Both the position numbers and the translations under genes were made by a program. A stretch of 64,000 bases of DNA from a methanotrophic endosymbiont of Bathymodiolus puteoserpentis (Logatchev) (GTDB lineage: Bacteria > Pseudomonadota > Gammaproteobacteria > Methylococcales > Methylomonadaceae), in contig NZ_FQTQ01000206.1 in NCBI RefSeq assembly GCF_900128525.1, positions 62,001 through 126,000 on the forward strand, given 5' to 3'. Numbering within the stretch: position 1 is the stretch's first letter; each line of letters starts with the position of its first letter. The notes below the pieces were generated by a model. That model saw only the letters and a list, made by a program, of their open reading frames with translations. It was not told where the DNA came from and did no database searches. Positions 55,214 to 64,000 of the stretch are shown here, in pieces.

Positions 55214-57103
55214 TCAGCTTACTTTTTCGCTAAACCAATTCGTAAAGCGCTTAGGTTGAGCGCTTGTTCTCGTTAATCCATTCAGTGCAATGAAACTGCT
55301 TGTCAGTAACGCCTGTTCAGGCCTACCCAAAATATAGCCTTGCGCCATATCGATACCCAACTCTTTTAGTTTAGCAATCACTTCAGGGGTTTCAACAAAC
55401 TCTGCAATCGTTTTTTTACCCAAATTGGAAGCAATCTCCGCCATAGACTTCACTAAAACCTGGTCAGTTTCATCATTAATTAGATTACGAATAAACTGAC
55501 CATCAATTTTCACAAAGTCCACCGGGAAGGTTTTTAAGTAATTAAAAGAACAAAAACCAGCACCAAAATCATCTAAAGCAAATTGACAGCCTAAGGAACG
55601 AATTTCTGCAATCATCTTGCGTGTTTGCTCAAAATTTTCAACAGCCGCTGTTTCAGTGATCTCAAACGTCAATCGACTCGCATCTACCCAGGTAAGTGAT
55701 AGCTTTTCTTTTAAAGTAGGTAATAAGGAATCATCCTGAAAGGCAACACTGGAAAGATTAATCGCGAGGGATATTTTTGATGTTTCAGGCAGCTTAGCTA
55801 GAAAATCAATCGCGCTTTCCACTACCCACTGATCTATACTATGAATTAAACCCATACGCTCTGCAACTGGAATAAAATCACTCGGACTAATCACTTCATT
55901 TTGCAAGCCACGCATACGAATTAAAACTTCATAATGAGAAATTTTACCATTATCTAAATAAACAACTGGCTGAAATACTAGAAAAAACTTTTTCTCCAAA
56001 AGCGCTTTTTTAATCAATGGAACCCAATATAGGTCTTTATTTCTCTCTTGCACCTTAGTATCTGTCTCATTGTAAGACCATACCATATTTCGGCCATGCT
56101 CCTTAGCCATACGACAAGCTTGCCTTGCCTTGGAAATAATTTCATTAGGATGGTAATCAGCCGTCACCGTATTAACCGAGGCAATACCAATGGATAAAGA
56201 TGTACTGTAGCACACACCGCCACTAGAAAACTTGAATTCATCAACAGATGCTCTCACTCGCTCTGCAAATTGCTTGACTTCTTTTGCCGTTTTATTATCC
56301 AAAAAAAGGCAAAACTCATCAGAACCGATCCGAGCAAATAAATCATCTTTAAATATTATCTTTCTAATAATTGCCACTATTTCAATAAGCAATCTATCAC
56401 CAACATCAAAACCTTCCAGCTCATTAACCAAACTAAACCGGTCAAGATTAATGAAAATTAACGCTCCCTCTTGTTGCCGTATGCGACTACGCATAAGAAC
56501 TAAACGCAGTTGACTCTCAAAATTATGTCGATTTATTAAGCCAGTTAATTCGTCATGTACAACTAAATATTTCAGCTTAGCGTCAACAATTTTTCTTTCC
56601 GCCAATTCATTAATTAACCGCTCTTCCTGCTTATGCCGCAAGTAACGCTCCTGCATCATAATTAGCTGAAAACCGATAGTATCCATCAGTACAGAATAAT
56701 TAATAGGGTAAGACATTTGATGAATGAGCGCTTGAGAATTAAACTCGCTATTTTCTATGTTATGTTTATTCTCATCTGCACTGAGAATAATAAAAGGGAT
56801 TAATGACGCATCATGACTTGATAGCTGCTGACACATGGCCAATACATCGCATTGAGGCAGTTGCTCATTAACAATAAGTAAGCCAATTTTCTCAGCGATC
56901 CCATAATATGACCTAAGAATTTCATAGATTTGCTTACCATCTAAGGCAGTTTTGATATTTAAAAAACCTTGCTTATTAAGGTTTAACTTTATCTCTGCAA
57001 GCAACTGCTGATCACTTTCAGCAATAATGATGACTTTTTCTTTTAATTTTTTAGAAATAAGCATAAGTACGTCATTTTCGACTTTAATTTTCAGGTACAA
57101 CAC
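55214..57103 (-). CDS. Response-regulator-like GGDEF/EAL cyclic-di-GMP protein
   Basis: The 629-residue protein has an N-terminal receiver-like domain (about 23-145, IIIAESDQQLLAEIK with acidic residues), a GGDEF domain (about 185-345) and an EAL domain (about 365-605). The GGDEF site is GSDEF, a variant that may still be weakly active or act as a sensor. The EAL site reads EVL in YEVLIRM, with the downstream AINLSS, ITETAAVENF, DDFGAGFCSFNYL, VKIDGQFI and EFVETPE all kept, so phosphodiesterase activity is likely. An internal start at MLISKKL is possible. Confidence 0.88.
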   Translation of the reverse strand: MLYLKIKVENDVLMLISKKLKEKVIIIAESDQQLLAEIKLNLNKQGFLNIKTALDGKQIYEILRSYYGIAEKIGLLIVNEQLPQCDVLAMCQQLSSHDASLIPFIILSADENKHNIENSEFNSQALIHQMSYPINYSVLMDTIGFQLIMMQERYLRHKQEERLINELAERKIVDAKLKYLVVHDELTGLINRHNFESQLRLVLMRSRIRQQEGALIFINLDRFSLVNELEGFDVGDRLLIEIVAIIRKIIFKDDLFARIGSDEFCLFLDNKTAKEVKQFAERVRASVDEFKFSSGGVCYSTSLSIGIASVNTVTADYHPNEIISKARQACRMAKEHGRNMVWSYNETDTKVQERNKDLYWVPLIKKALLEKKFFLVFQPVVYLDNGKISHYEVLIRMRGLQNEVISPSDFIPVAERMGLIHSIDQWVVESAIDFLAKLPETSKISLAINLSSVAFQDDSLLPTLKEKLSLTWVDASRLTFEITETAAVENFEQTRKMIAEIRSLGCQFALDDFGAGFCSFNYLKTFPVDFVKIDGQFIRNLINDETDQVLVKSMAEIASNLGKKTIAEFVETPEVIAKLKELGIDMAQGYILGRPEQALLTSSFIALNGLTRTSAQPKRFTNWFSEKVS

Positions 57104-57319
57104 CCGTTAAAAGCATAGAAGGTCTTGTATATAGTTATTTTTTAAAGCAAAGTAACTAATGATAAGACATCATACCAGCAAAAGACTTTACCGTTGACGC
57201 ATATTGCTGTGTAGAAGGTATTTTTCTCACCTAGTAAAAATACTTTTACCTTATTGCAATTTCCAGTCAAAATTTACCCATAGTTACCCGCTAAAGTTCG
57301 AGCGAACACACTTATTCAC

Positions 57320-57835
57320 TCAAAACACCTTCAAAGTATTATTCCTATCTCGACTTGCACGAATTAACTCATTACTTTCAATTCTTTGGGTCGATTTTGC
57401 CATCCTATCATAAAGCACTACATTGACTGTTGCCGCTAGATTCATACAACCAACAGTAGGCACATAAACCACCGCATCAGCCTTATCTATTATATCTTGG
57501 CTAATAGTCCCATCTTCTGAACCAAAAATATAAAGCGCCTGCTCAGGGTGTTGGTATTTCGGCAAAGAAATGGCATTCTCTGCAAATTCAATACACACTA
57601 TTTTCATATTTTCAGGCGCTTCATTGAGCAAGCAGTCTGCTTTTGAAATGGGGATACCCCGCCCCACCTGTCGGCCAGTATTCACCGCCTGCACTTGAAA
57701 CTCTAAGGCCCGTAAGTAACGTTCCCCAGTAAAGAAAACACGGTCAACACGATAATTACCTGCTGCACGCATTACTGAACCAACATTATCAGGGCTTTTG
57801 GGGTTAACCAAGCCAATACTAACTTTTGATTTCAT
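57320..57835 (-). CDS. RNA methyltransferase, SpoU/TrmH family
   Basis: The 171-residue SPOUT-fold protein binds S-adenosylmethionine in its C-terminal trefoil knot. Motif 1 is LVNPKSPDNVGSVMRAAG, motif 2 is ALYIFGSEDGTIS, motif 3 is VYVPTVGCMNLAATVNVVLYD (usual N-L-S replaced by N-L-A). The target RNA is not determined; the length fits TrmL or TrmH-like single-domain members. Confidence 0.85.
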   Translation of the reverse strand: MKSKVSIGLVNPKSPDNVGSVMRAAGNYRVDRVFFTGERYLRALEFQVQAVNTGRQVGRGIPISKADCLLNEAPENMKIVCIEFAENAISLPKYQHPEQALYIFGSEDGTISQDIIDKADAVVYVPTVGCMNLAATVNVVLYDRMAKSTQRIESNELIRASRDRNNTLKVF

Positions 57836-57916
57836 GTATTAGGAAAAAAGAATCGTCGTCTATTTATATTTAAAACTCACGTATAAGCGGTACCAGCTTA
57901 GGTTAAACCCTAGCTC

Positions 57917-58300
57917 CTAGGCAAAAGTTGAGCCATTCCAGCCCCAATATTCTGCCGGGCAATTGCTAAACTCTATGTAAATACGCTCAGCACCAAGTTG
58001 TAATTGCGCACCCAATAACTCACTGATGGACTTTGATAATGACTTAGCTTGTGCAGTCGATAAGCCAATACTTTTGCATTCAATATAAGCCAAAGGTTCA
58101 GAACTACCGCCAAACATCATATTCCTGTCACCTTTTACATCTATCATGACATAACGCTCTGGCTTAGCTGTTTCATTGGCAAGTAATTTAGACATCTCAC
58201 TCATTAAACTGGATGCTTTAGCACTGTCAATAACAAGATTGGTGCGTAATTTCATAAAAGGCATAATTATTTCCTCCCTAAGGTAAATACACTCATGCAA
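57917..58300 (-). CDS. Macrophage migration inhibitory factor-like tautomerase
   Basis: The likely start is at 58264, giving MPFMKLRTNL, with the catalytic Pro1 of the tautomerase superfamily after Met removal (115 residues) and a GGAGGAAAT site upstream; the 58300 start is an extension. The ERYVMIDVKGDRNMMFGGSS and ERIYIEFSNCPAEYWGWNGSTF blocks match MIF/phenylpyruvate tautomerase homologues. Confidence 0.85.
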   Translation of the reverse strand: MHECIYLREEIIMPFMKLRTNLVIDSAKASSLMSEMSKLLANETAKPERYVMIDVKGDRNMMFGGSSEPLAYIECKSIGLSTAQAKSLSKSISELLGAQLQLGAERIYIEFSNCPAEYWGWNGSTFA

Positions 58301-58476
58301 AGATAAAAATTAATTTTTAGTCTAGCATAAATTGGCCTAATGACGGCAATTCTAGCAAAGACTAAAATCCCCTAATTATTTTGCCCTATATAGTATATTA
58401 GTGTATCCTTAATTTGTTATTAGTAATATATCCCCTCCTATTTTTAATCTATCTCCAATAACCAAAGAGGTTTAAT

Positions 58477-58629
58477 ATGAATAAAATAAGTGATGAAGAA
58501 CGTAAAAAAATACTCGAAAGCCCGCCTATAGGTACTTGGGTACTGATGCTAAGCGTTGGAGGCGGCATGGTTGTCGCTTGGTTATTTCTTTATTACGGGG
58601 TATTTTTATCTCGTGGCATGATTAATTAA
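58477..58629 (+). CDS. Small membrane subunit of the ba3-type cytochrome oxidase
   Basis: The 50-residue protein reads MNKISDEERKKILESPPIGT, then one membrane helix (VLMLSVGGGMVVAWLFLYYG) and a short tail ending GMIN. Its ATG has AAAGAGG upstream and its stop lies 8 bp before the subunit II start. Position and one-helix layout match the small subunit (IIa-like) of ba3-type oxidases. Confidence 0.7.
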   Translation: MNKISDEERKKILESPPIGTWVLMLSVGGGMVVAWLFLYYGVFLSRGMIN

Positions 58630-58637
58630 GGTGAAAT

Positions 58638-59189
58638 ATGCATATTGATCCCTTAGAAAAAAAATGGGTACAAATTGCCCTCGGCATGTGTACCTTATTT
58701 ATCTCCATTATTATGATAGATGCGCTATTTCATGGCGTTAATGCGCCCAGCAATGTAGAGACCATTGATTCTCGAAAAATTCATTTGAGTGAAGAATTTG
58801 CTGAAGATAATCTAGGCGTACAAGTCGCTGAAAATGGTGATATTACCGTGCGTATGGTTGCCGGCCGTTACGCATTTTTTCCTAAACAAATTACCTTACC
58901 AGCAGAAACTAAAGTGACCTTTCGCTGGGTGAGTATGGACGTATTACATGGGGTGCATATGCCCATGACTAACATGAGTACTATGATTGTTCCTGGCTAC
59001 GTCGCGCAAGTGGAAAGCTCTTTTCCTCGCCCTGGCGAATATCCAATGCTATGTAATGAATATTGTGGTTTAGGTCATGACCATATGTGGAGCAAAGCAT
59101 TCGTGATTGATAAAGAAGAGTGGGAAGCGAACAGAGCAGCGATGCTAAACTCGACTGCGACAGAAAATGAGGCAAGTGACAATGAATGA
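58638..59189 (+). CDS. Cytochrome c oxidase subunit II (CuA), ba3-type
   Basis: The 183-residue subunit has one N-terminal membrane helix (about 11-32) and a periplasmic cupredoxin domain with the CuA ligands: HGVHMPMTNMST (first His) and MLCNEYCGLGHDHM (two Cys, Glu, His, Met). It is short, as in B-family (ba3) oxidases. It overlaps the subunit I gene at the stop codon. Confidence 0.9.
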   Translation: MHIDPLEKKWVQIALGMCTLFISIIMIDALFHGVNAPSNVETIDSRKIHLSEEFAEDNLGVQVAENGDITVRMVAGRYAFFPKQITLPAETKVTFRWVSMDVLHGVHMPMTNMSTMIVPGYVAQVESSFPRPGEYPMLCNEYCGLGHDHMWSKAFVIDKEEWEANRAAMLNSTATENEASDNE

Positions 59190-60807
59190 TACAACAGCAA
59201 AAAATCTAGCCCTTAGCCACATGTGGGTGGCATTTTCAGCGTTTATCGTTGCGTGTTTTATGGGGGAATTTCAAGTTTTAGAACGCAGCGGACTATTTGA
59301 GTCACTCACTTCTATTAGTGTATATTTCGCTTCTGTGAGTACCCATGGTGTCTTAATGGCCTTTGTTTTAACCACCTTTTTTATTATGGGCTTTGGGTAT
59401 TACACGGCGAGTAGCTCTTTAAAAGTCCCTGTATGGAATCCTAAGTTAGCTTGGGCTGGTTTTGCCATAGCTCTATCAGGTGTTGTCATAGCAGCAGTTC
59501 CACTCCTCAGTGGTCTAGCTTCAGTGCTGTATACTTTTTATCCGCCTGTGACAGCGCATGCAGCCTTTTATATTGGTGTGACTTTACTCGTTGTAGGCTC
59601 TTGGGTTTGGTGTGCCATTATGGTCGTCATGTTTTACCAGTGGAAGAAAGCAAACCCAGGTAAAACGGTGCCATTAGCCATGTTTGCAACGACAGCCAAT
59701 GCGCTTTTATGGTTATGGACCAGTGCTGGGGTGGCTGCAGAAGTTTTATTTCAATTAATCCCCTTAGCTTTAGGACTAATGGATACGCTTGATCCGGGAC
59801 TAGCCAGAACCTTGTTTGCTTGGACGTTACATCCAATCGTTTATTTCTGGTTAATTCCTGCTTATATTGCGTTTTATGTCTTTGTCCCCAAACAAGCAGG
59901 TGGCTATCTCTTCAGTGATGAAGCAGCACGTATGGCATTTATCGTCTTAGTGGTCTTTTCTTTACCCATTGGCTTCCATCACCTATATATGGATCCTGAG
60001 CAAGCAAAAGGCTGGAAACTACTGCATGGTGTAGGTACTTTTATTGTTGCCCTACCCACCTTAGTGACGGGGTTTACCGTGATTGCTTCTTTAGAAATTG
60101 CTGGTCGTTTACGCGGTGGTAAAGGTCTATTCGGTTGGATTGGCAGCTTGCCATGGACTAACCCAATGACATTAGCCGTTATCCTATCGCTATTAATGCT
60201 GATATTTGGTGGTTTTGGTGGTATTGTCAATGCCAGTTATGCTATGAATGCGATGATTCATAATACCGCATGGGTACCTGGCCATTTTCACCTGATCTTT
60301 GCAGGTACTACTGTCATTATGTATTTTGCGATTGCCTATTATTTATGGCCAATTTTATGCAAGAAACCCTTAGTTTCGAATTCACTCGCCTTAGTGCAGC
60401 TTTGGACTTGGTTTATCGGCATGAGTATCATGACTACACCTTGGCATGTTCTCGGTTTATTAGGTCAGCCTAGGCGTATTTCTAGCGTGCAATACAATAA
60501 TGTACTCACGATGACATGGGAACCTTATGAGATCTTAATGATTCTAGGCGGCTTAGTTTTATTAGGTTCAGCTTGTTTGTTTTTTTACATCTTAGTAAAA
60601 ACACAATTCGGCACAACGACAGAAGTTTTTGTCGGCGAAGTGGAATACGCTGAACCTTTGCATGAAGTAAAAGACTTGCCGGAGTATTTAAACGATTTCA
60701 CATTATGGAATAAAGTCATTGCGGTCTTAATGCTTATTAGCTTTGGCATACCCATTTTACAATTCTTTTTTATGGACACTTATGGTTCAAGCGCATGGGG
60801 ATATTAA
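59167..60807 (+). CDS. Cytochrome c oxidase subunit I, ba3-type (B family)
   Basis: The heme-copper oxidase catalytic subunit. The preferred start is the ATG at 59182 (541 residues); the alternative at 59167 adds five. Ligands seen: STHGVLMAF (low-spin heme His), WTLHPIVYFWLIPAY (CuB His and the crosslinked Tyr), GFHHLYMDP (CuB His pair) and WVPGHFHLIFAG (high-spin and low-spin heme His). HPIVY, rather than the A-family HPEVY, and the short subunit II point to the B family. Followed by a diheme cytochrome c that is its probable electron donor. Confidence 0.92.
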   Translation: MRQVTMNDTTAKNLALSHMWVAFSAFIVACFMGEFQVLERSGLFESLTSISVYFASVSTHGVLMAFVLTTFFIMGFGYYTASSSLKVPVWNPKLAWAGFAIALSGVVIAAVPLLSGLASVLYTFYPPVTAHAAFYIGVTLLVVGSWVWCAIMVVMFYQWKKANPGKTVPLAMFATTANALLWLWTSAGVAAEVLFQLIPLALGLMDTLDPGLARTLFAWTLHPIVYFWLIPAYIAFYVFVPKQAGGYLFSDEAARMAFIVLVVFSLPIGFHHLYMDPEQAKGWKLLHGVGTFIVALPTLVTGFTVIASLEIAGRLRGGKGLFGWIGSLPWTNPMTLAVILSLLMLIFGGFGGIVNASYAMNAMIHNTAWVPGHFHLIFAGTTVIMYFAIAYYLWPILCKKPLVSNSLALVQLWTWFIGMSIMTTPWHVLGLLGQPRRISSVQYNNVLTMTWEPYEILMILGGLVLLGSACLFFYILVKTQFGTTTEVFVGEVEYAEPLHEVKDLPEYLNDFTLWNKVIAVLMLISFGIPILQFFFMDTYGSSAWGY

Positions 60808-61454
60808 ACATGAAACGCATACTACCTTTAATTTTATGTATCATACCTGCTTTTGCCGTAGCCGAACCTGCGTCTAATATGGTTTGGATGCCAGAAACAC
60901 TTAATTTCGTTAAAGATGGAAATATAAAAAAAGGCGAGCAACTTGCTCAATCTTGTGCTGGCTGTCATGGTGAAAAAGGCATTAGCCCAATGGGTATGTT
61001 CCCTTCTTTAGCGGGACAAACTGCAAACTACACTTATAAGCAATTACGTGATTATGCGGATGGCAAACGAGAGAACCCAATGATGTCTTCTATCGCTGCC
61101 GGACTAAGCGAACAAGACAGTGCGGATTTAGCCGCATGGTTTCAATCCTTACCTGCTGCGCAAAATAAAGCATCACAAGAAGATCTTAGTAAAGCCATAA
61201 GCTTGGTAGACAAAGGCAATGGTAAAAAAATCTTACCCCCTTGCTTTGTCTGCCATGAGTCTTCAGGTAAAGGCCAGAAAATGGACACCCCTGCTCTCGC
61301 TGGGCAACAAGCTGAATATACTGAAGCGACGCTATTAGAGTACAAAAATGGCACACGCCACAATGATCTTTATAGCCGTATGCGAGTCATAGCTAAACAA
61401 CTTAGTGATGCTGAAATTAAGCAGTTAGCTAAATATTATCAACAATTGAAGTAA
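60795..61454 (+). CDS. Diheme cytochrome c (c4-like)
   Basis: The preferred start is the ATG at 60810 (214 residues), giving a signal peptide ending VAEPA. Two CxxCH motifs: C49-A-G-C-H53 and CFVCH (about residue 146), each followed by a Met-containing segment (ENPMMSSIAAGL and DLYSRMRVIAK) for the sixth ligand. It overlaps the end of subunit I, so the oxidase and its donor are one operon. Confidence 0.88.
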   Translation: MGILNMKRILPLILCIIPAFAVAEPASNMVWMPETLNFVKDGNIKKGEQLAQSCAGCHGEKGISPMGMFPSLAGQTANYTYKQLRDYADGKRENPMMSSIAAGLSEQDSADLAAWFQSLPAAQNKASQEDLSKAISLVDKGNGKKILPPCFVCHESSGKGQKMDTPALAGQQAEYTEATLLEYKNGTRHNDLYSRMRVIAKQLSDAEIKQLAKYYQQLK

Positions 61455-61462
61455 GCATAAGA

Positions 61463-61496
61463 AAGCCCTGCTGTTGTACATCAACGCAGGGCTTTG
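61463..61496. terminator. Intrinsic terminator after the oxidase cluster
   Basis: A perfect 10-bp stem AAAGCCCTGC/GCAGGGCTTT with a 14-nt loop lies 9 bp past the cytochrome c stop; the outer A/T pairs provide short U-tracts on both strands. Confidence 0.75.
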
Positions 61497-61643
61497 CCTA
61501 GAAACGAGTTAGAAAATTATTACGATCTAAGCGAAATCCAAAAAGCTTTATTGTAGCTCAAGAGCAATAACTACAAATACGAAAAAACACACGAATACCA
61601 TTTTCATTAACCTATAAAATGACTTCTTGCTCACATAGTCAGC

Positions 61644-62609
61644 TTATTTTTCAAAATACTGCACCCAGCGTTTAATATTAGGGTGATATTGCGTTTGTTG
61701 GTACATCTGCCTTAAGCTAACCCGCATCGTTGCGCGGGCTTCTCTTTGCTCTGGCTGTGGGTAGTCTTCAGGGGCTACGCCTGATAACACAGCCTGCATC
61801 ACCGCTTGTTTTTGTTGCCTGCAATGCGTCAACCCGAATTGCTCAAACAGGCTTAAAAATTGCTCAAGACGTGTGCTATTGAAAGGAATTTCTTGCCCTA
61901 ATGCATCGAATAATGGATTGGCAGGGTGTAAGCTTAAGCAAGGCACAAGCGGCTCAGGGATGGGCGTATTGGCAGAATGTGTGGCTTTTTTGGCCAATAA
62001 TTTAGGTAATAAATGCGTATGCGGCCCGTGTGGGGTTTTCTCTTTGCCGATGGGCTGATAAATTTCAATACGCCCTAATTTAGATAAAATCACGCGCGTT
62101 GGGCTAAGCTGCATCAGCCGATTGGTCAACTCGCTATCTAATGCCGCATAAGGCTGGCCTTCTGCTTGTCTCAGTAATCTAATCAAGTCTGCATCTGCGG
62201 TGCGAATGCAAAAATCAATATTATAAGCATCGACTCCCATATCAAATAGGATGGCATTTTGTTCCGCCGCCAGCATACAATGCTGGTCTGTCCCTACTTC
62301 GGTCAGCGTATTGCGTTGGTGCATTTTGGCTACAGATTTGGGCAAACAAAAAGCAACGCCCTGTTGCCAGCGTTGTTTGTGTTGGCTCAATGCTTCATAG
62401 GCAATGGGCTGTACTTGTTCGGCAAGGTTGAATTGTAGCGCACCCCGCGCGGTCATCAGCGTGAGTTGATCGGCTTTATCAATGATGAGCTTTTCATCCG
62501 CATCGCGGTGAAATTCGGCAATCGCGCCAAATGATCCGATGCTAAAACTGTGACTGGCGGAGGCTAAATATTGCACCAATAAGCGTGTGATATGCGAGTG
62601 TTGAGACAT
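61644..62609 (-). CDS. Protein of unknown function beside a metal/cobalamin ABC importer
   Basis: The 321-residue cytoplasmic protein lacks a signal peptide or membrane segment. The N-terminal part has AEFHRDADEKLIIDKADQLT; the middle has MGVDAYNIDFCIRTADADLI and the His-rich KTPHGPHTHLLPKLL segment, which could bind metal. The C-terminus is rich in Gln and Arg. I do not recognise the family. It lies 56 bp downstream of an ABC ATPase gene on the same strand, suggesting a role in metal or corrinoid supply. Confidence 0.55.
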   Translation of the reverse strand: MSQHSHITRLLVQYLASASHSFSIGSFGAIAEFHRDADEKLIIDKADQLTLMTARGALQFNLAEQVQPIAYEALSQHKQRWQQGVAFCLPKSVAKMHQRNTLTEVGTDQHCMLAAEQNAILFDMGVDAYNIDFCIRTADADLIRLLRQAEGQPYAALDSELTNRLMQLSPTRVILSKLGRIEIYQPIGKEKTPHGPHTHLLPKLLAKKATHSANTPIPEPLVPCLSLHPANPLFDALGQEIPFNSTRLEQFLSLFEQFGLTHCRQQKQAVMQAVLSGVAPEDYPQPEQREARATMRVSLRQMYQQTQYHPNIKRWVQYFEK

Positions 62610-62665
62610 AAGTTTACTGATAAAATTTGATGTTATTAAAAGAAAGATAGCTAAAAATAGGGAGC

Positions 62666-63445
62666 TTAATGCTTTAGGGTTGCCAGCGGAATTAGGTAAT
62701 CAATCTCCTCAATCGCCCCCATATGGGCGGTAATATGAAAGCACTGCGCCAAATTTTCAGCCGTCAGCACTTGTTTAGGGATGCCTTCGGCGATAATTCT
62801 GTGTCCGCCTAGCATCACTAATTTGTCGCAATAGCGCATTGCCAGCGTTAAATCATGAATCACCGTCACAATGCCCATTCCTGCATTAGATAGACTGCGA
62901 AATTTTTCCATTACGTCCAATTGATGCCCTAAATCAAGCCCTGCAATCGGCTCATCGGCTAATAATAAGGCAGGTTGTACGGCTAAGGCGCGTGCCAAAA
63001 AGACGCGGGCGCGTTCGCCGCCTGATAAAGTATCCACCGTGCGTGTGGCAAATTGAGCCACATCACAGGCTTGTAAGGCCTGTTGCACAATGTCTTTATC
63101 TGTCTGCGAGCGCGCTGCCCACGCCTTCCTGTGCGGCAAACGTCCCAGCATCACCAAGGTTTCAACGCTGACCGCCCAGTGGCTGGTATTGCCCTGCGGT
63201 AAGTAGGCGAGTTTTTGAGCAAGATGCTGAGGGTTCCAGGCGGCTAAATCCTGACCGAGAATGGCTAACTGTTGCGCCTTTGTCGGCAGTAGTCCCGCTA
63301 AGGTTCTTAAGAGACTGGTTTTGCCGCAACCATTAGGGCCAATCAATCCGATTAGCTCGCCTTTGCCTAGATTAAAATGGATGTCATTTAATATCTCGCG
63401 CTCACCAAATCGAATGCTGATGCCACGCGCTTCCAGTAATTTCAT
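62666..63445 (-). CDS. ABC transporter ATPase, FecE/BtuD-type
   Basis: The 259-residue ATPase has Walker A GPNGCGKTSLLRTLAG (about 36), LSGGERARVFLARAL (about 140), Walker B LLADEPIAGLD and the switch His in VIHDLTLAMR. It belongs to importers for siderophores, heme or vitamin B12. Its ATG overlaps the permease stop. The neighbouring protein at 61644 may be part of the same operon. Confidence 0.92.
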   Translation of the reverse strand: MKLLEARGISIRFGEREILNDIHFNLGKGELIGLIGPNGCGKTSLLRTLAGLLPTKAQQLAILGQDLAAWNPQHLAQKLAYLPQGNTSHWAVSVETLVMLGRLPHRKAWAARSQTDKDIVQQALQACDVAQFATRTVDTLSGGERARVFLARALAVQPALLLADEPIAGLDLGHQLDVMEKFRSLSNAGMGIVTVIHDLTLAMRYCDKLVMLGGHRIIAEGIPKQVLTAENLAQCFHITAHMGAIEEIDYLIPLATLKH

Positions 63446-64000
63446 TGTAACTCTTTTTGCGTTTTCATAATCAGTAGTAAAAAGAATGGCGCACCAATTA
63501 AAGCGGTGACCACGCCGAGTTTTAATTCTGTGCCCGTACTGAGAATACGCACTGCAATATCAGCCAATAAAGTTAAACACGCGCCCCCCAAACCACTGGC
63601 AAGCAATAAACTACTGGGTTTATGTGCCACCCAACGGCGCAATAAATGCGGTACTACCAAGCCAATAAAACCAATCGCACCGGCCACGGCCGTTGCCGCC
63701 CCAACCGATAAGGCTATGCCAATGACGATGTAGGTACGTATATGATTTAGATTAAAGCCTAAGCTCTGCGCCGCTTCTTCTCCAAGGGTCAAAGCATCGA
63801 GTGCTTTGCCTTGCAGCAGTAATAAACACCAGCCCAATAGCATAAAAGGAGCCGATAGCCAGACATGTTCAAAACTACGATCTGCCAGAGAACCCATTAA
63901 CCAAAACATGATTTCCAGCGCAATAAAGGGGTTAGAGGCAAGATTTAAGACCAGTGATGTCAAAGCAGAGGCAAAACTGGTTACGGCGACCCCTGCTAGA
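63442..64000 (-). CDS. ABC transporter permease, FecCD/BtuC family (partial at window edge)
   Basis: The frame is open through the right window edge (it reads LAGVAVTSFASALTSLVLNL across 63942-64000), so the apparent TTG start at 63963 is internal. About 186 residues of the C-terminal part are seen, with LEIMFWLMGSLADRSFEHVW, LTLGEEAAQSLGFN-HIRTY, GAIGFIGLVVPHLLRRWVAH and DIAVRILSTGTELKLGVVTA, all hallmarks of the FecCD fold. The substrate (iron siderophore, heme or B12) is unclear. Confidence 0.92.
   Translation of the reverse strand, partial: LAGVAVTSFASALTSLVLNLASNPFIALEIMFWLMGSLADRSFEHVWLSAPFMLLGWCLLLLQGKALDALTLGEEAAQSLGFNLNHIRTYIVIGIALSVGAATAVAGAIGFIGLVVPHLLRRWVAHKPSSLLLASGLGGACLTLLADIAVRILSTGTELKLGVVTALIGAPFFLLLIMKTQKELQ

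Overview
The window is an AT-rich chromosomal segment of a gammaproteobacterium. The housekeeping order supports this: EttA; nrdR-ribD-ribE-ribBA-ribH-nusB; ychF next to tRNA-Met(CAT). The respiratory gene set combines narGHJI, two NarK-type carriers, an AniA-type copper nitrite reductase, cytochrome P460, hemerythrin, NnrS, cytochrome bd and a ba3-type oxidase. That mix is typical of denitrifying gammaproteobacterial methanotrophs (Methylococcales) and some sulfur oxidisers. No methane- or sulfur-oxidation gene is visible, so the order-level placement is inference.

Layout. 1-1806: an IS66 end, a yeeN/yebC-like gene, a transposase remnant and a second, solo copy of the IS66 end, which cuts off the 5' part of sucA. 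1807-7003: sucA remnant, sucB, an lpd that lacks one redox cysteine, a membrane c-type cytochrome and an unknown membrane protein. 7042-15684 (minus strand): ftsK, a phosphohexomutase, then the nusB/riboflavin/nrdR cluster. 15780-17104: a complete ISL3 element with 8-bp target duplications. 17161-22944: aldolase-like protein, cytochrome P460, EttA, cytochrome bd. 23701-40767: a nitrate/nitrite island, namely narK, a RAYT transposase bracketed by REP palindromes, narGH, narJ split by a 3.1-kb IS4-type unit, narI, hemerythrin, nirK, a second narK and a porin. 41068-50145: a decaying type I restriction-modification locus with two toxin-antitoxin pairs and IS remnants. 50262-64000: ychF and tRNA-Met, nnrS with a ferritin-like gene, a c-di-GMP protein, the ba3-type oxidase cluster, and a partial FecCD/BtuCD-type ABC importer.

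How the genes work together. The centre encodes uptake and respiration of nitrate to nitrite (NarK, NarGHI), then nitrite to NO (NirK). P460, hemerythrin and NnrS are plausible handlers of hydroxylamine or NO. Two terminal oxidases (bd and ba3-type) cover different oxygen tensions. NarJ, the NarG maturation chaperone, is physically interrupted, so nitrate respiration may be impaired unless another chaperone substitutes.

The strongest unusual signal is mobile DNA with one architecture seen twice: an IS, about 1.54-1.56 kb of passenger DNA, then a solo 45-50 bp copy of the same IS end in the orientation needed to act as the outer terminus. One unit (IS4-type) sits in narJ with an 11-bp target duplication around the whole unit and carries a truncated symporter/solute-binding-protein fusion. 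The other (IS66) carries yeeN and ends inside sucA. A REP/RAYT system is also present, with several dispersed palindromes.
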